From Thalassia testudinum (Eukaryota; Streptophyta; Magnoliopsida; Alismatales; Hydrocharitaceae), in contig JAZHRO010000024.1 in assembly GCA_037157565.1 (NCBI GenBank), positions 12,282,501-12,346,500 on the forward strand: a stretch of 64,000 nt of DNA. Reading direction: 5' to 3'. The notes beneath the pieces were generated by a model. The model was given only the letters and a program-made list of their open reading frames with translations, was not told where the DNA came from and made no database searches. The position numbers were made by a program, and so were the translations under genes. How positions within the stretch are numbered: position 1 is the stretch's first letter; the number at the start of each line of letters is the position of its first letter. This document shows positions 1-10,632 of the stretch, one piece after another.

Positions 1-144
1 CATTCATGGTTTTCTGCATACAATATCTCAATTAACTTATTTGAGTTTACTGAAAGTTGTCCATCTAATTAATGACATACATGACTGAGAGAAGCAGGCA
101 ATGCCAAGCCATTGCCATGTAAAGAAGATCATCTCAATCTTGAC
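1..144 (-). other. 3' flank of the DFR-like gene
   Basis: This is the sequence downstream of the stop codon of the minus-strand reductase gene (stop at 145-147). It is presumably 3' UTR and downstream flank, cut by the window edge. I see no other gene and no clear polyadenylation signal that I would defend. Confidence 0.5.
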
Positions 145-2868
145 TCAAGCATCTTGCTTGGTAGCTGGAGGCATCAACCCCTTCTCCTTGCAGCATTGAA
201 TGGCTTCGTCGAACATATCCTCAAGGCTGTGCTTGTACTCAAAACCCAGATCGATAAGTTTCTTCGAGGAAAAGGTTATGAGCTCCTTTGCCACATTAAT
301 CCCTTCAAAGCTGCAAGTTCAGATGTTCGTAATGAATAAATTTCTGCTTAGCAGAAAGGACCGGTGCAGTAAAAGAACAAGGGTTGGCTTACATTGTGGG
401 GATGTCATATTCTGTATATCGCTTCCTTAGCATTTCCGCAAGGTCTATTAGCGTGGTGTTGTGTGAAGAGCAGATGTACCTTCCCCTCGCTTTTGGGTGC
501 TCGAAGAGTAAGATGTGCGCACGACAAAGGTCGTCTATGTGAACAAATTGCATTGGGTTCAATGTGGGGTAATGTCGTTCACTCTCTGCACAAACATAAT
601 TTGTCCATTATATACGACTGAGGATGAGTATTGAGTTGGGCTGACCTGATCCAATCCGAGGCTTAGCCCGATTGGGTCGGCCTAAGTTCGAGCCTGAAAT
701 TAACTTAGGTTAAGGTTAGGTTATAAATTTGGCCCATTTATTAAATGGGCTGGGCCTTGGACCGATGTAATGCAAACCCAGCTTGGTCTATTGACCGATT
801 TATGGGATTACCTTAAGGCCTAGCGTATTGGTCCAATTACATTAATATATGTCAATATGTATATATATTTATACTATTTATCAAAACACATATCATATAT
901 GCATTGTACATTAAATACTAAATAAATATTGCCTGCTCTTGCTATTTTTTAACTAACAAAACCTGAATCCTTATGTTCCTTGTAACTGTAAGTTGTACAA
1001 TGCAATCCTACAATCTCGTTCAAATTAGATATGAACCATTGACTTCTTGTCATAGAGAAAGCATGAACATCCAAATTCGAGTTAAATATGAACACATAAG
1101 ATGATTACTTTTATTTTTTATTATAATTTTCTCTTATTTGATTACATTTGGTTGGCTTGTCGTATACTATATATGTTGAATGTTCAAGTTAAATATTTGC
1201 AATGCTAGTAGTTAGATCATTTTGGTTGGACATGTACCTTCGAGAATTTAAATATCTTTTAATATACACAAAACGTAAATATAATAACCCCATCATTTAT
1301 ATAATTGAAAAGATAATTATCCTTTACAAATCATTTTTTTTACTTATATAAAATGATATTATTTTTATATTTTTAAAATAATTATTGATACAAAATTATA
1401 CTTACATATTATTTTTTAAATATAAATAAAATAAATAATTAGATCATAAATAAATCAACCAGCCCAACTTCATCGGAACCCATTAAGTTTTGGACCAAGC
1501 CGAACATGAACCAAGAAAAACTTATTTTTTTAACCTATTTATTAAATAAACTTATATCGAACCGAGCCAAAACCTGCCAAAACCAAATCCAATGCTCATC
1601 ATTACACACATCTATCATTTTTTTTTGCCACTAAAAAGCACCTGACTACTATTAGCAGAAAGTCACCAAGGGATATATATATATATTAAAGCCTCCCGTT
1701 AGGCATTTAGAGATCATACAATAAAATCCCATGACCATCGTATTAACACTTCTCAAAGTTATTAATAACGTAAACCCCTTCGAATGTTAGAATATGGAAC
1801 ATACTGGTGAAGAGAGCGAGGGTGAGGTTCATGCTTGTTGGCATGGAGTTCATGATGAATGGGCCATTGACCAGAGTTGGTATGATGCTGACGAATTCCA
1901 TGTTGTGCTCCTTGACAAAGTCCCATGCCGCCTTCTCTGCCAGCGTCTTGGATACAAAGTACATCTGCAAATACGTTGGTAACGAGAATTATCCAGTTGA
2001 AGAAATTTACACCATGGCTGCAAGAAGAAAGAAAGGAGGAGAGGTGTAGCAACCAACCCATCCGTTCATCTTGACGGCCCTGCAGAAGTCGGTGTCGGTC
2101 CACGAGTCCTCATCGTAGACAAGCTTCCTGATCGGTTGAACGCACACAGTTCCACCCGTGGAGGTGTAGACCACCCTCTTGATGGTGCCCGCCTTGGTGC
2201 ACGACTTCAACACGTTGAGCATCCCATTGATCGCCGGCTTTATCACCTCGTTCTGCATTGATTTCCCAGACCGATCAAAGTTAGTTAGAAGCGGAGACAT
2301 GCATCGACGATTAAGTGTTGAATTAGGAACGAGATTATATGTAATCACGTCAAAGCAAAACATTTATATATTGGACTACAATTTATTATGTGCAGTAGTA
2401 CCTCAGGGTCAGTGGAGTCGAAATCCATGGGGGTTGCCACGTGGAAGATGCCCACGCAACCCTTGACAGGTTCATCAAAGCTCCCCTCGTCCGCGAGGTC
2501 TGCCTTCCACAGCTTGAGCTTGGTATCTGCTTGCGGGAGATCCAATAGATGCTTCACCTTCTCTATATTCGCTGCATATCACCACGCATGCAAAATGACT
2601 TTGATGTAAATGTGGTTTGACTGGACCAAGAGCTTAATTGTTGGGGAAGAGATAAAGGAATTAAAGGTTAATTTACGTTGCGGGATATATTTTAAGCGGT
2701 AAATCTTGTAAGCAGGGGAACCTTAAATTTAAAACCTCTGCAGAATAGGACTTTACTCGGATTGCGAACGGTGGCGTTGACGGAGTAACCATGCTTGAGG
2801 AGGTGCATGACGAGGTACGAACCGATGAAACCTGCGGCCCCCGTGACGCACACGATTCCCTTCTCCAT
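145..2868 (-). CDS. DFR: Dihydroflavonol 4-reductase-like NADPH-dependent reductase, six exons
   Basis: DFR reduces dihydroflavonols to leucoanthocyanidins with NADPH in the cytosolic anthocyanin/proanthocyanidin pathway. By translation and splice sites the exons on the minus strand are 2868-2757, 2571-2402, 2252-2058, 1964-1805, 585-393 and 310-145. This totals 996 nt and 331 residues, usual for the family, and all five introns start GT and end AG. Six exons is the classic plant DFR layout. Visible motifs are the Rossmann glycine motif [10 protein letters not shown] (residues 8-17), Arg35 for NADP phosphate, a YFVSK active site (Tyr161, Lys165), and a DFR-type specificity segment at about 127-159. 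Aligned from memory to grape DFR, catalytic Ser128 becomes Thr126 and specificity Asn133 becomes Cys131, while Gln227 is kept as Gln225. The start is the ATG at 2868, the first in-frame Met before the glycine motif. Intron 4 (1804-586) is enlarged by an inserted element. No stop or frameshift is visible, so the gene may be functional. It could be a DFR-like paralogue with another substrate. Confidence 0.85.
623..1600. mobile_element. AT-rich insertion with terminal inverted repeats in DFR intron 4
   Basis: The segment opens with GATGAGTATTGAGTTGG and ends with the near-inverse CCAAATCCAATGCTCATC, giving imperfect terminal inverted repeats of about 17 bp. Inside is a perfect 9-bp-arm palindrome (732-750) and long A/T-rich stretches with no coding potential. 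The other four introns of the gene are 82-185 bp, so this segment accounts for most of the 1219-bp intron. A non-autonomous DNA transposon is the best guess, but I found no convincing target-site duplication and cannot assign a superfamily. Confidence 0.5.
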
Positions 2869-2975
2869 GCCTGCCAATCTACTCTCTTATTGAAGTGAAA
2901 ATCGGCTCCTCAAGATCCACAAGAGCGAGCCAAACAACTCCCGTGTGATTTGATTGCTTATGCTCTGCTCAGGTA

Positions 2976-2985
2976 CTTATATATA
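2976..2985 (-). promoter_or_regulatory. TATA box of the DFR-like gene
   Basis: The minus strand reads TATATATAAG about 108 bp upstream of the ATG. That would put transcription start near 2950 and leave a 5' UTR of about 80 nt, a normal plant arrangement. Confidence 0.6.
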
Positions 2986-3120
2986 CTTATTCTTTACTCT
3001 CCTTTCCTGATACTTTGCCATCGAGCTTAGAATTCTTTTAGTGAAATTAAAGTAACGTACGTAATTACTGACGGCTGGTCGTTCTTGGTTGGCAGTGCTT
3101 CCTAACGAATCAAATGGATA

Positions 3121-3126
3121 CACGTG
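3121..3126. promoter_or_regulatory. G-box (CACGTG) in the DFR-like promoter
   Basis: A perfect CACGTG lies about 250 bp upstream of the DFR start codon. Flavonoid structural gene promoters are typically bound by bHLH/MYB complexes at such boxes. A MYB-like CCAACC (minus strand, about 3087-3092) lies nearby. A six-base motif can occur by chance, so the regulatory role is inferred from context. Confidence 0.4.
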
Positions 3127-4009
3127 TATCCTTTTTATTTTGTTAGTTATTTTAACATGTGTCGAGTACGACATCCGAGCACACCAAACCCCTCTTCTTA
3201 ATTACTTCCTTCGTTATTTTTTCTGGATGAGGATTTTCCATCCAGACCTCGAACCTTCTGCGTTTGAGGTTAGAACACGCGTTGGCATTATCTTTTCTTC
3301 TATTGCAATGACCGACGACTTTCCAAGCCAACAACCTTGTAACCTCTAGTCAAACGCCGAAAATGAATGGAGGTAGGTGACGAGTGATAAAAAAAATCCT
3401 TCGGATTTAAAATTTTACGTTTAGTTCAGGAGAATATCCATCTATTTGATTACATGATAAGCAGGTAAATCCAATCTTACCTGACATGTCTACGACCAAC
3501 AGGATCTGGATCCAAATCATATTCGTGGATCTATATTCGTTCAACTTACTAAAAGATTCGATGCATCTGAGTACACAATAATTATAAGTCTTAATTAACC
3601 TAAATAATATTAGAAACTTAATTTAATTTAAAAATATTACATTCATTTCATTAATAATTTATATTTGTATCATGTTTACTTACTTATTTATAAATAATGT
3701 ATTTTATTAACTTATTTATACTATAATGTCTTAGGTTATATTTGCATGTCCATATGTGAATAAAAAAAAGATTAAGAAATAAGATGGAAGAGTTGAGATG
3801 AAAAGATTGAAGAAGTCGTGGTATAACAAAGGAAGCAAAGGGAGAAGAGAGATGGAGGAATAAACTTATTATTCCATTCACCACCAAATATTTTTGCCTG
3901 ATTCAAGCCAACCTAGACCTATACCCTGCGAAACTTATTTAAAAACTAACTAAATCCATATATATATCCACCTACGTAACTTAACATATCTATGTACACC
4001 CAAATCCAA

Positions 4010-5034
4010 TTTCTAATTTTAGAAACATTTCATGTAGTCATCCTTATAAAGGATATGTACTATGAAGTAGCAGCTTGTGTAAAGACTAAGGATGATTTGA
4101 CGGACTACTTTGATATCACCATTGGTCTACATCAATGTTCGACTTTAAGCCCTTATCTTTTTGCCTTGGTCATGGATGAGTTGATGAAGCATATCCAAGT
4201 TGAGGTACCTTGGTATATACTTTTTGCTGATGATATTGTGTTAGTTGATGAGACAAGAGATAGAGTGAACAGAAAACTTGAGCTTTGGAAAGAAGTCGTA
4301 GAAGATAAAGGATTACGCATAAGTAGGCCGAAAATTGAGTATATGGAATGTAAGTTTAGTAGTAGAGGGAACAGTGAAGGGATTGATGTAAAAATTGGAG
4401 AAGAGTTCATTCCAATGAAAAATATTTTTAAATACCTAGGTTCCATTTTTCAACTTGATGGTGAAATTGATGGAGATGTTATACATAGAATTAATGCAGG
4501 GTAGTTGAAATAGAGTGGTGCATCTAGTGTTCTCTGTGATAAGAGAGTTCTTTTAAAAGTCAAAAGAAAATATTATCGAGCTGCGGTAAGACCATCCATG
4601 TTGTACGATTCTGAATGCTGGACTATAAACTATAAGTACGTACAGAAGATGTCTGTGGCAAGAATAAAGATGTTAAGATGGATGTGTGGTCATACAATAC
4701 AAGAAAGGACCGTATTTCAAATGAGATTATTAGAAAAAAGATTAGGGTGGCACCGATAGAGGATAAAATGAAAGAGGCATGTCTAAGATGGTTTGGACAT
4801 TTACAAAGAAGGCTACTAGATGCTCCAGTTAGGAGATGCGAGAAGTTGGAAGCTGAATCCGCTCAGAGGGGATAAGAAAGATTAAATAAATGTTGGAATG
4901 AAACTATTAAGTATGACCTCAATTACTTTAATTTAAGTCATAAAATGACTGAAAATCAATATGTGTGGAGGTAAAGAATACATATAGCCGACCCTACTTA
5001 ATGGAAAAAAAAATTAATTGTTATTATTATTGTT
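4010..5034 (+). mobile_element. 5'-truncated LINE, RTE-like, inserted in the E1 5' LTR
   Basis: A non-LTR reverse transcriptase remnant is followed by a 3' tail reading GCCGACCCTACTTAATGG and then an ATT/GTT-type simple repeat, which is the usual end of plant RTE-type LINEs. The flanking LTR sequence on either side is continuous in the second LTR copy at about 38740-38850, proving that this block is an insertion. The exact left border (about 3985-4030) is uncertain. Confidence 0.75.
4030..4950 (+). pseudogene. RTE-type LINE reverse transcriptase fragment
   Basis: The frame from about 4030 to 4504 shows RT palm motifs: GLHQCSTLSPYLFALVMDEL, then LFADDIVLVDET with the FADD catalytic aspartates, then the thumb region with KTEYMECKFS-like text (here PKIEYMECKFSS). 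A stop at 4503 interrupts it. Continuing similarity (RAAVRPSMLYDSECW, then LRWMCGHT) follows in this and neighbouring frames to about 4870. The N-terminal endonuclease is missing. It is dead: stops and frame changes are scattered through the second half. Confidence 0.8.
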
Positions 5035-6441
5035 GATTTCATATAACCATCCCATGCACAAATCTTAAGTTTCCCACTAACCTTCCATTCAATAACTTTC
5101 CAATCACCACTTATTCCTATCTGCACAAACCCAACAATCAAACACAACTCCTAAATTTCCCGACAACCAAACACATACCCACACACTCTGGCACCCATAT
5201 TCACGTCCACACACATGCACATCAAGAAAACCTATTCCAAAAAATCCTATGGCTAGAAATCCTATTTTTCTTTTAGGAAACCCACTCACCTACGTAACTC
5301 TATCCTATGCGCACAAACATCTAAAATCCCCTCCAACAAAAATCCTGCATTTTCCGATTTTCCCGCACATCGGCTTAGACGTGGGTCTCGCCCACCAAAA
5401 TAAATAATAAATAATAAATAATAATAATAATAATAATAAAAACCAAACGCCACCACCGTACTTCAATTATCCTGTTTCCCATCGCCAAATCTCCACCGAA
5501 ATCAATTCCACTCAAATCTATCCCTCTAGATTATTTTATCTACCGAACGATTTTCCCCACAAAAAATTTTATCCCTCCGCTGTGCGACCCTCTGTATCTG
5601 AATTCCTGGGGCTACTTAACGGGGCTTCCTCCGTGGATTTCCGAGCAGCACCCCAGACGTCCCTCCTCCTCTCCTTTCTTCGACTCTCCATCATCCTCTG
5701 GCCTCTTCTTTTCCTTCCCTTCCTCCTCCACCGTCAACCAAGGACACCCTTTGTAGATCATTGCTACTTCGTCACTCATTTTAAATGTCACCCAGGATTA
5801 CTCCTTGGTATTCTCTTTTAATAGATAATTTCTTTTATTAATTTTCTTGGTTAATCTCTAGTATATTTAGTTCTAATAAGTTTAGTATTTATTTTATTTT
5901 AAGCATTCAACTAGACGTTGAACCACTTTATGATAACTATAAAATTGATGTGATTTAAATCTCTCCTATTATTTCTTTCTAGTATCTACTCTGAGTAGAT
6001 CTTTATTTTTAAAAAATAAAAAATTAAAAAAAAATCGCAAAACAAAAATAATATATATATATATATGACCACAACGATCTACATTAACTACTTGTACTTT
6101 TTCTTGAACTCACTCAACGACGCAAACATAATGGAAATTGTGGAAACTAAGACGTACGTATTTACATTTTATATCTGATTAACAAATGCGCTCATTATCT
6201 GCGAAAATAGGAGAATGAGTAAGATTAATATTCGCAAGTTGAATATTAGATTACGTGTTTAGGAGTCGAGTTTAGTTTAGGGGTTAAGTTACGATATCGA
6301 TTTTAAAATCGCATTTTTCCGCCTCCCTTAATTCAACTGGAACTTACTAAGTTTTCGTTATATTTTATTTGTCGTCATGTTTTTGAGCTATAATACGACG
6401 GATTATTTTAAAAAAAATGTGATTTCACATGGCCGACAAAT

Positions 6442-6459
6442 TGGCATCGTTGCCAAAGT
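6442..6459 (+). other. Decayed primer-binding site of E1
   Basis: TGGCATCGTTGCCAAAGT lies a few bases after the LTR end. It matches the intact PBS of element I (TGGCGCCGTTGCCGGGGA) except at positions explained mostly by C-to-T and G-to-A change at former CpG or CG-rich sites. Confidence 0.65.
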
Positions 6460-7682
6460 GGCACGACGATTTGAAATTGATATCTAATTAGTTGTCTTGT
6501 GTTTGTTCTGTGTGTGCATGTTAAAAGCGAGGACAAATCTTCACACGTGTCGATCTGTGTTCGAAGAAGACAGGTACACACAAATTTCCTTTCGAAGTTT
6601 TCTGATATAAAAAAAAATCATTTCCTAATTTAGAGTCATTAAGTCAGTTAATCGAATCTGTAATTTACTTTAAATTTTACTTTGAAACTATGATTTAAAA
6701 AGAACTCAAAAAAAAAAACTTAAAAATAAACTTAAATTTCTGAATTTAGGTTTATTTGCTTATATTTTTTATTTTTTTTGGTCAAGGGTGACTAATAATA
6801 GCCCTTTATCTTTTAAATATCCTTGAACCTATTTTTGATAATTTGGCCAGGACTTAAAGCTTATTTTTAAAATTCGGTTGCTAAAAATATGGACCTCCAA
6901 AAATCTTGAAATTTAGACCATAACTAAAAATTATCTTTCAAACACCACCATTTTTATAAGAAAATTCGAGCTGCGAAACTTTTAAAAATTCATACACTAT
7001 ACAGGGCTCAGAATCAATTTTTTCAGAGTCTATCTAGAATTTGGAGAATTATTCCAACTTCTACACAGATCAGATTGAGTTGAAATTTGTGGCATTTGAA
7101 AGCCACTAAAATATAGTTTGATCAGTAAAATTTTCAAAATTTTTGGAGTAGTTGTGACAAGATTTTGATTTGAAATAAATCGGAGGGGTCTGACCGGACT
7201 GTTTGATCCCCTACGGATATAAAACTCATAACTATTTGTCTGGATATTATAAAATCTTGAAAAAATATTATGTAAAAAGATAATTGTAAAAGGAAGTTGT
7301 ATACCAATTTTCATACTATTTGGACTTTTGTATTGGCCTAGGGAATAGTTTTATCTAAGAATATGGTCTGTAGGACTTAAAACCTAGAAGCATAGTCTTA
7401 GGCTTCCACCTTAGGGTTTACTTTTTGTCCTAGTGCCTCCAACCAGACCTTAACCAATAGGCTAATAACTTGTTAAGAAGGATTAAGGAGTTATTTAACT
7501 CCTTGCACTTTACATCCTAGCCTAGGACTCTTCACCAGCACTTGTGCTGGTGAATGCACGATAGAAGGTTGCTAAGGCCAATCCTAGTTGGTCCTTAGGA
7601 GACTCCCCTAAGGAGGCTATCTACCGTATGTGGGTGACACCTCTTGCCTACTTCCTCTTCTCTTCCTTCTTCCTCAGCTATA
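6460..7682 (+). other. E1 leader between PBS and gag
   Basis: A/T-rich non-coding leader of about 1.2 kb. It contains a perfect hairpin at 7531-7554 with 11-bp arms and a two-base centre. There is no support for a gene. Confidence 0.5.
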
Positions 7683-9036
7683 ATGGCTGAGCAAGATCCT
7701 CCTCTTCCTCCCCTTGAGGGGAATGAGGCCTAATTGATGGCCAGGGTTAATTCGAGATTAGTTGCACAAATCAGCAGAACATTGTGAGGTTCGAGGCCAT
7801 CCTCAACGCCTTAGATAGGGTGAAGAACCCCTTGCATGAGAACAACTACGGGACCATTCTGATGTGGCAGCACGTAATGTGATACCTCAAGTCTGGATGC
7901 TTGCAGATGGTGACACGTTCGAGTTAAATCCTAATGTGATAAGTCTGATTCAGACTTACTTTTATGGTAACTCGAATGATGATCCTTTCCAGCACCTTGA
8001 GAATTTGAGTTGGATTGCTGAGACAGTCTGACCCAGAAATGTAGCCATTGGGATTGTTCTCATGAAGCTCTTCCTTTTTCTTTGAGGGATAAAGCTTCCT
8101 ATTGGTTCAATATCATAGGGAAATTGATCTACACCTGGGAGGAACTACGTAAGGAGTTCCTCCAAAAGTTTTTCCCTATTGGTCGCACTAATGCGATGAG
8201 GCATGCCATCACAACTTTCATGCAGCAGTCGGGTGAGAAGTTGCATGAGGTCTGGGAGCGTTTTCATGATCTTCTGAGGAAGTGTCCTCACCATGGGGTG
8301 CCTCTTTGTCACCTTGCCTAGGCATTCTACCATGGGCTAGATGAGACACATCGGTGTCTGGCCGATGCGTCTAGTGGTGGAAACTTCCTTGCCAAGGACG
8401 AGGCAAGAGCTTTTGAGTTATTTGAGTCCTTAGCGAAAAACTCTCTTAATGCTGCATTAATGAACCAATTCTCACGCCTTACCCAGCAATGCATATCGAT
8501 CCATGAGGCCCAAGCAAAGTCAACCCAAGCTGATATGGATATTATTATGAAAAAGCTGGATAGTATGAATCTATTACATAAGAATGTTGACGAGCTTAGT
8601 CAATCTTGTGCAGTGAGATCTCGGGTTGTATCTTTTGTGCCATAATCTATTCCATCTACTGCTCCATCCTGAGTATGTCCTACTAGACCTCATCTTCTTA
8701 ATCGGGATGCATTTGTCTACTCTTCTGCAGCTTCTTCATGGGCTCCTTCCAATAGGGAGCCTTTGAACAATCTTGAGCTAGCATCTGTTGACCAGGCAAA
8801 CCTTTATAGAGATGATATGAGCCTTGACTCATATGATATGTCATCTCAGGCATCTTTGGCCTACGAGGATGTTAATGCACTTCATGGTTATGGGCGTAAC
8901 AACCCATACTTGGAGACGTACAACCCTAGTTGGCGCTAGCATCTTAATTTCTCATGGGGTGGAAATCAACAGAAACCTACTTTTGCTCCTTAGCACCAGC
9001 CTAGGCAGTATGGGAACTCTACACCTTCATTTTTTA
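7683..9036 (+). pseudogene. E1 gag remnant, N-terminal and central part
   Basis: Begins at ATG 7683 but hits TAA 15 codons later. Similarity to the gag of element I follows: DDPFQHLENL, then [54 protein letters not shown], then KLDSMNLLHKNVDELS near 8550-8610 and NPYLETYNPSW near 8900. Frames shift repeatedly and stops occur at 8320, 8643 and 8938. This is the capsid domain typical of Athila/Tat gag proteins. Solo LTR A interrupts it at about 9037. Confidence 0.85.
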
Positions 9037-10632
9037 TGGGAACACCATCATGAGACATAACTAGCTCATTTTAATCCAATTTAGTCAGTAAATGCTCCTA
9101 TATAACTGCCAAAGAGTCATAAGTCACTGCATAACCATTCTAAGGAGGAGATAAGAAACTAGAGTTAAAACTGTAATTTTACCATCACAACATAAATGCA
9201 AAACAACCACGGATTTTCCTAGGGGTTGATTAAGGGTCAAATGGTCCTAAAAGGCTAACAAGTGGGTTAGAACAATTAAAAAAGGATTTGCACGTATTCT
9301 AAGAATTAAATGACTTTTGAAATTTTAAAAATAGACCCAGTTAATTAACTGAGGTTCTAGTCAATATAAAATTCACTTAAACCTTCTAAAATTCATAGAA
9401 AAATATTCTCTAGGGTTTGAAACCTTCAATTTGACCATTAGGACCCGTTTTGACCCAGAACAGAGTCTCAAATAGACATTTGTCTTAATTTAGGTTTTTG
9501 CATAAATTATCCAGTCAAAAGTGGTCAAAACCAAAATCCAACTTCACCATTGGATTCCTTAGGTCTACATTAGGTTTGTACCAAAATTTGGACCCAAGAT
9601 GAGTTTGTCTTGACCTAGTTTGCAACTTGGTCCTGTCTAATTACATTTATGCCCTTAACTTTCAAAATATTTTCAAATAGACCCCTAACTTTGTTGTCAT
9701 TCTCACAAAAAAGTCCCTACCGCCATTAAACCTATTCCTACTTGCTCCAGCGACCTTGATTTGGAAAGACTCTTTGATTTCTTGATGAATCCCTTTCAAA
9801 TTTAAAAGGAAAGTTCATCAAGAAATTCTCTTCCTTTTTAGCTAAATCCCATGCCCTAAAACCTTCCTAATCTCTCATGCGAACGCATGAGAGATTTGGG
9901 TATCAAGGAATTTCCCAACTCCGGTAAGCAAGCTTCCCAAGCTCAAAACTTCTTCTTGAGGTCTATAAAAGAACCACCTGATCAAACCGTTCTCCCTATG
10001 CTCGAAATTGGCCAAGATCCCCCCCAATTCCTCTCTCTCTCTCTCGGCCGAAAGCTCCTCGACGTCTGGCGAGCTCCTCTGTCCTTCGTCCTTCATTCAA
10101 AATACTAGCAGCGGAGTTATCTTCCTCGTTTCTTCCCACGTCGAGCCGTACCAGCCGGCGCCCTAATCTCCTTTTTCCTCGCCATTTCCCTCTCACTGGA
10201 GCAGTTCTCTTCTCCGGTGCCGGCAACACCACAACTAGCGCCTTCTCCTTCCCACTTCGTCCGTTACTACATTCAACTGCTCCCTAAACTCTTCCTCATC
10301 ACACCAACACTTTCAACACGTCGTTACAACCTCGACCATGCCTTCGTAACTCCATCGTCTTCACCTCCGGCCACTCCTCCGGCGAGCCCATCTCACCACC
10401 ACAGACCACCAAACCCCTCGCCGACTACCTCAAAACCTCTGCCACACCTCTTTGCTCATTTCCCCTTTCTCATTTCGATCCATCATCCACCCAAGCATTG
10501 CCCCAAATAAACCCATCATCTCTGACCTAACCTGTCACCGTCCGACCTCCACCCTCACTGATGCCACGCCACACAACTACCACCACACTCGCCACTTCAC
10601 GACGAAGCTGATGAGCCTTCTGACACGGCCGC

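Larger units (their letters stand above)
2869..3567. other. DFR upstream region up to the retrotransposon border
   Basis: About 700 bp hold the presumed promoter of the minus-strand reductase gene. Apart from the TATA box and G-box there is no convincing gene. The region ends where the 5' LTR of element E1 begins, so the nearest retrotransposon promoter lies about 700 bp from the DFR start codon. Confidence 0.5.
3568..6438 (+). repeat. E1 5' LTR, split by a LINE fragment
   Basis: The stretch starting TGAGTACACAATAATTATAA matches the start of the E1 3' LTR at 38317 and remains alignable (through the GGAATAAACTTATTATTCC region near 3858) to about 3985. After the LINE it is alignable again from about 5040 to 5140. 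It ends near the CA at 6437-6438, just before the decayed PBS. Without the LINE it is about 1.85 kb. The 5' and 3' copies differ at many sites, so the element is old. The part from 5400 to 6438 has an AAT/TAA microsatellite (5400-5442) and A/T runs but no gene. Confidence 0.7.

Noticed and set aside
1762..2103. 113-codon minus-strand frame overlapping DFR exons 3 and 4
   Set aside because: It runs through intron 3 in the wrong frame. The spliced frame explains the region.
2692..2877. Start of the DFR-like protein at 2877
   Set aside because: That codon is TTG. The first ATG is at 2868 and fits the family N-terminus.
5400..5442. AAT/TAA tandem array as a possible CRISPR-like or satellite array
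   Set aside because: Plain microsatellite inside the old LTR.
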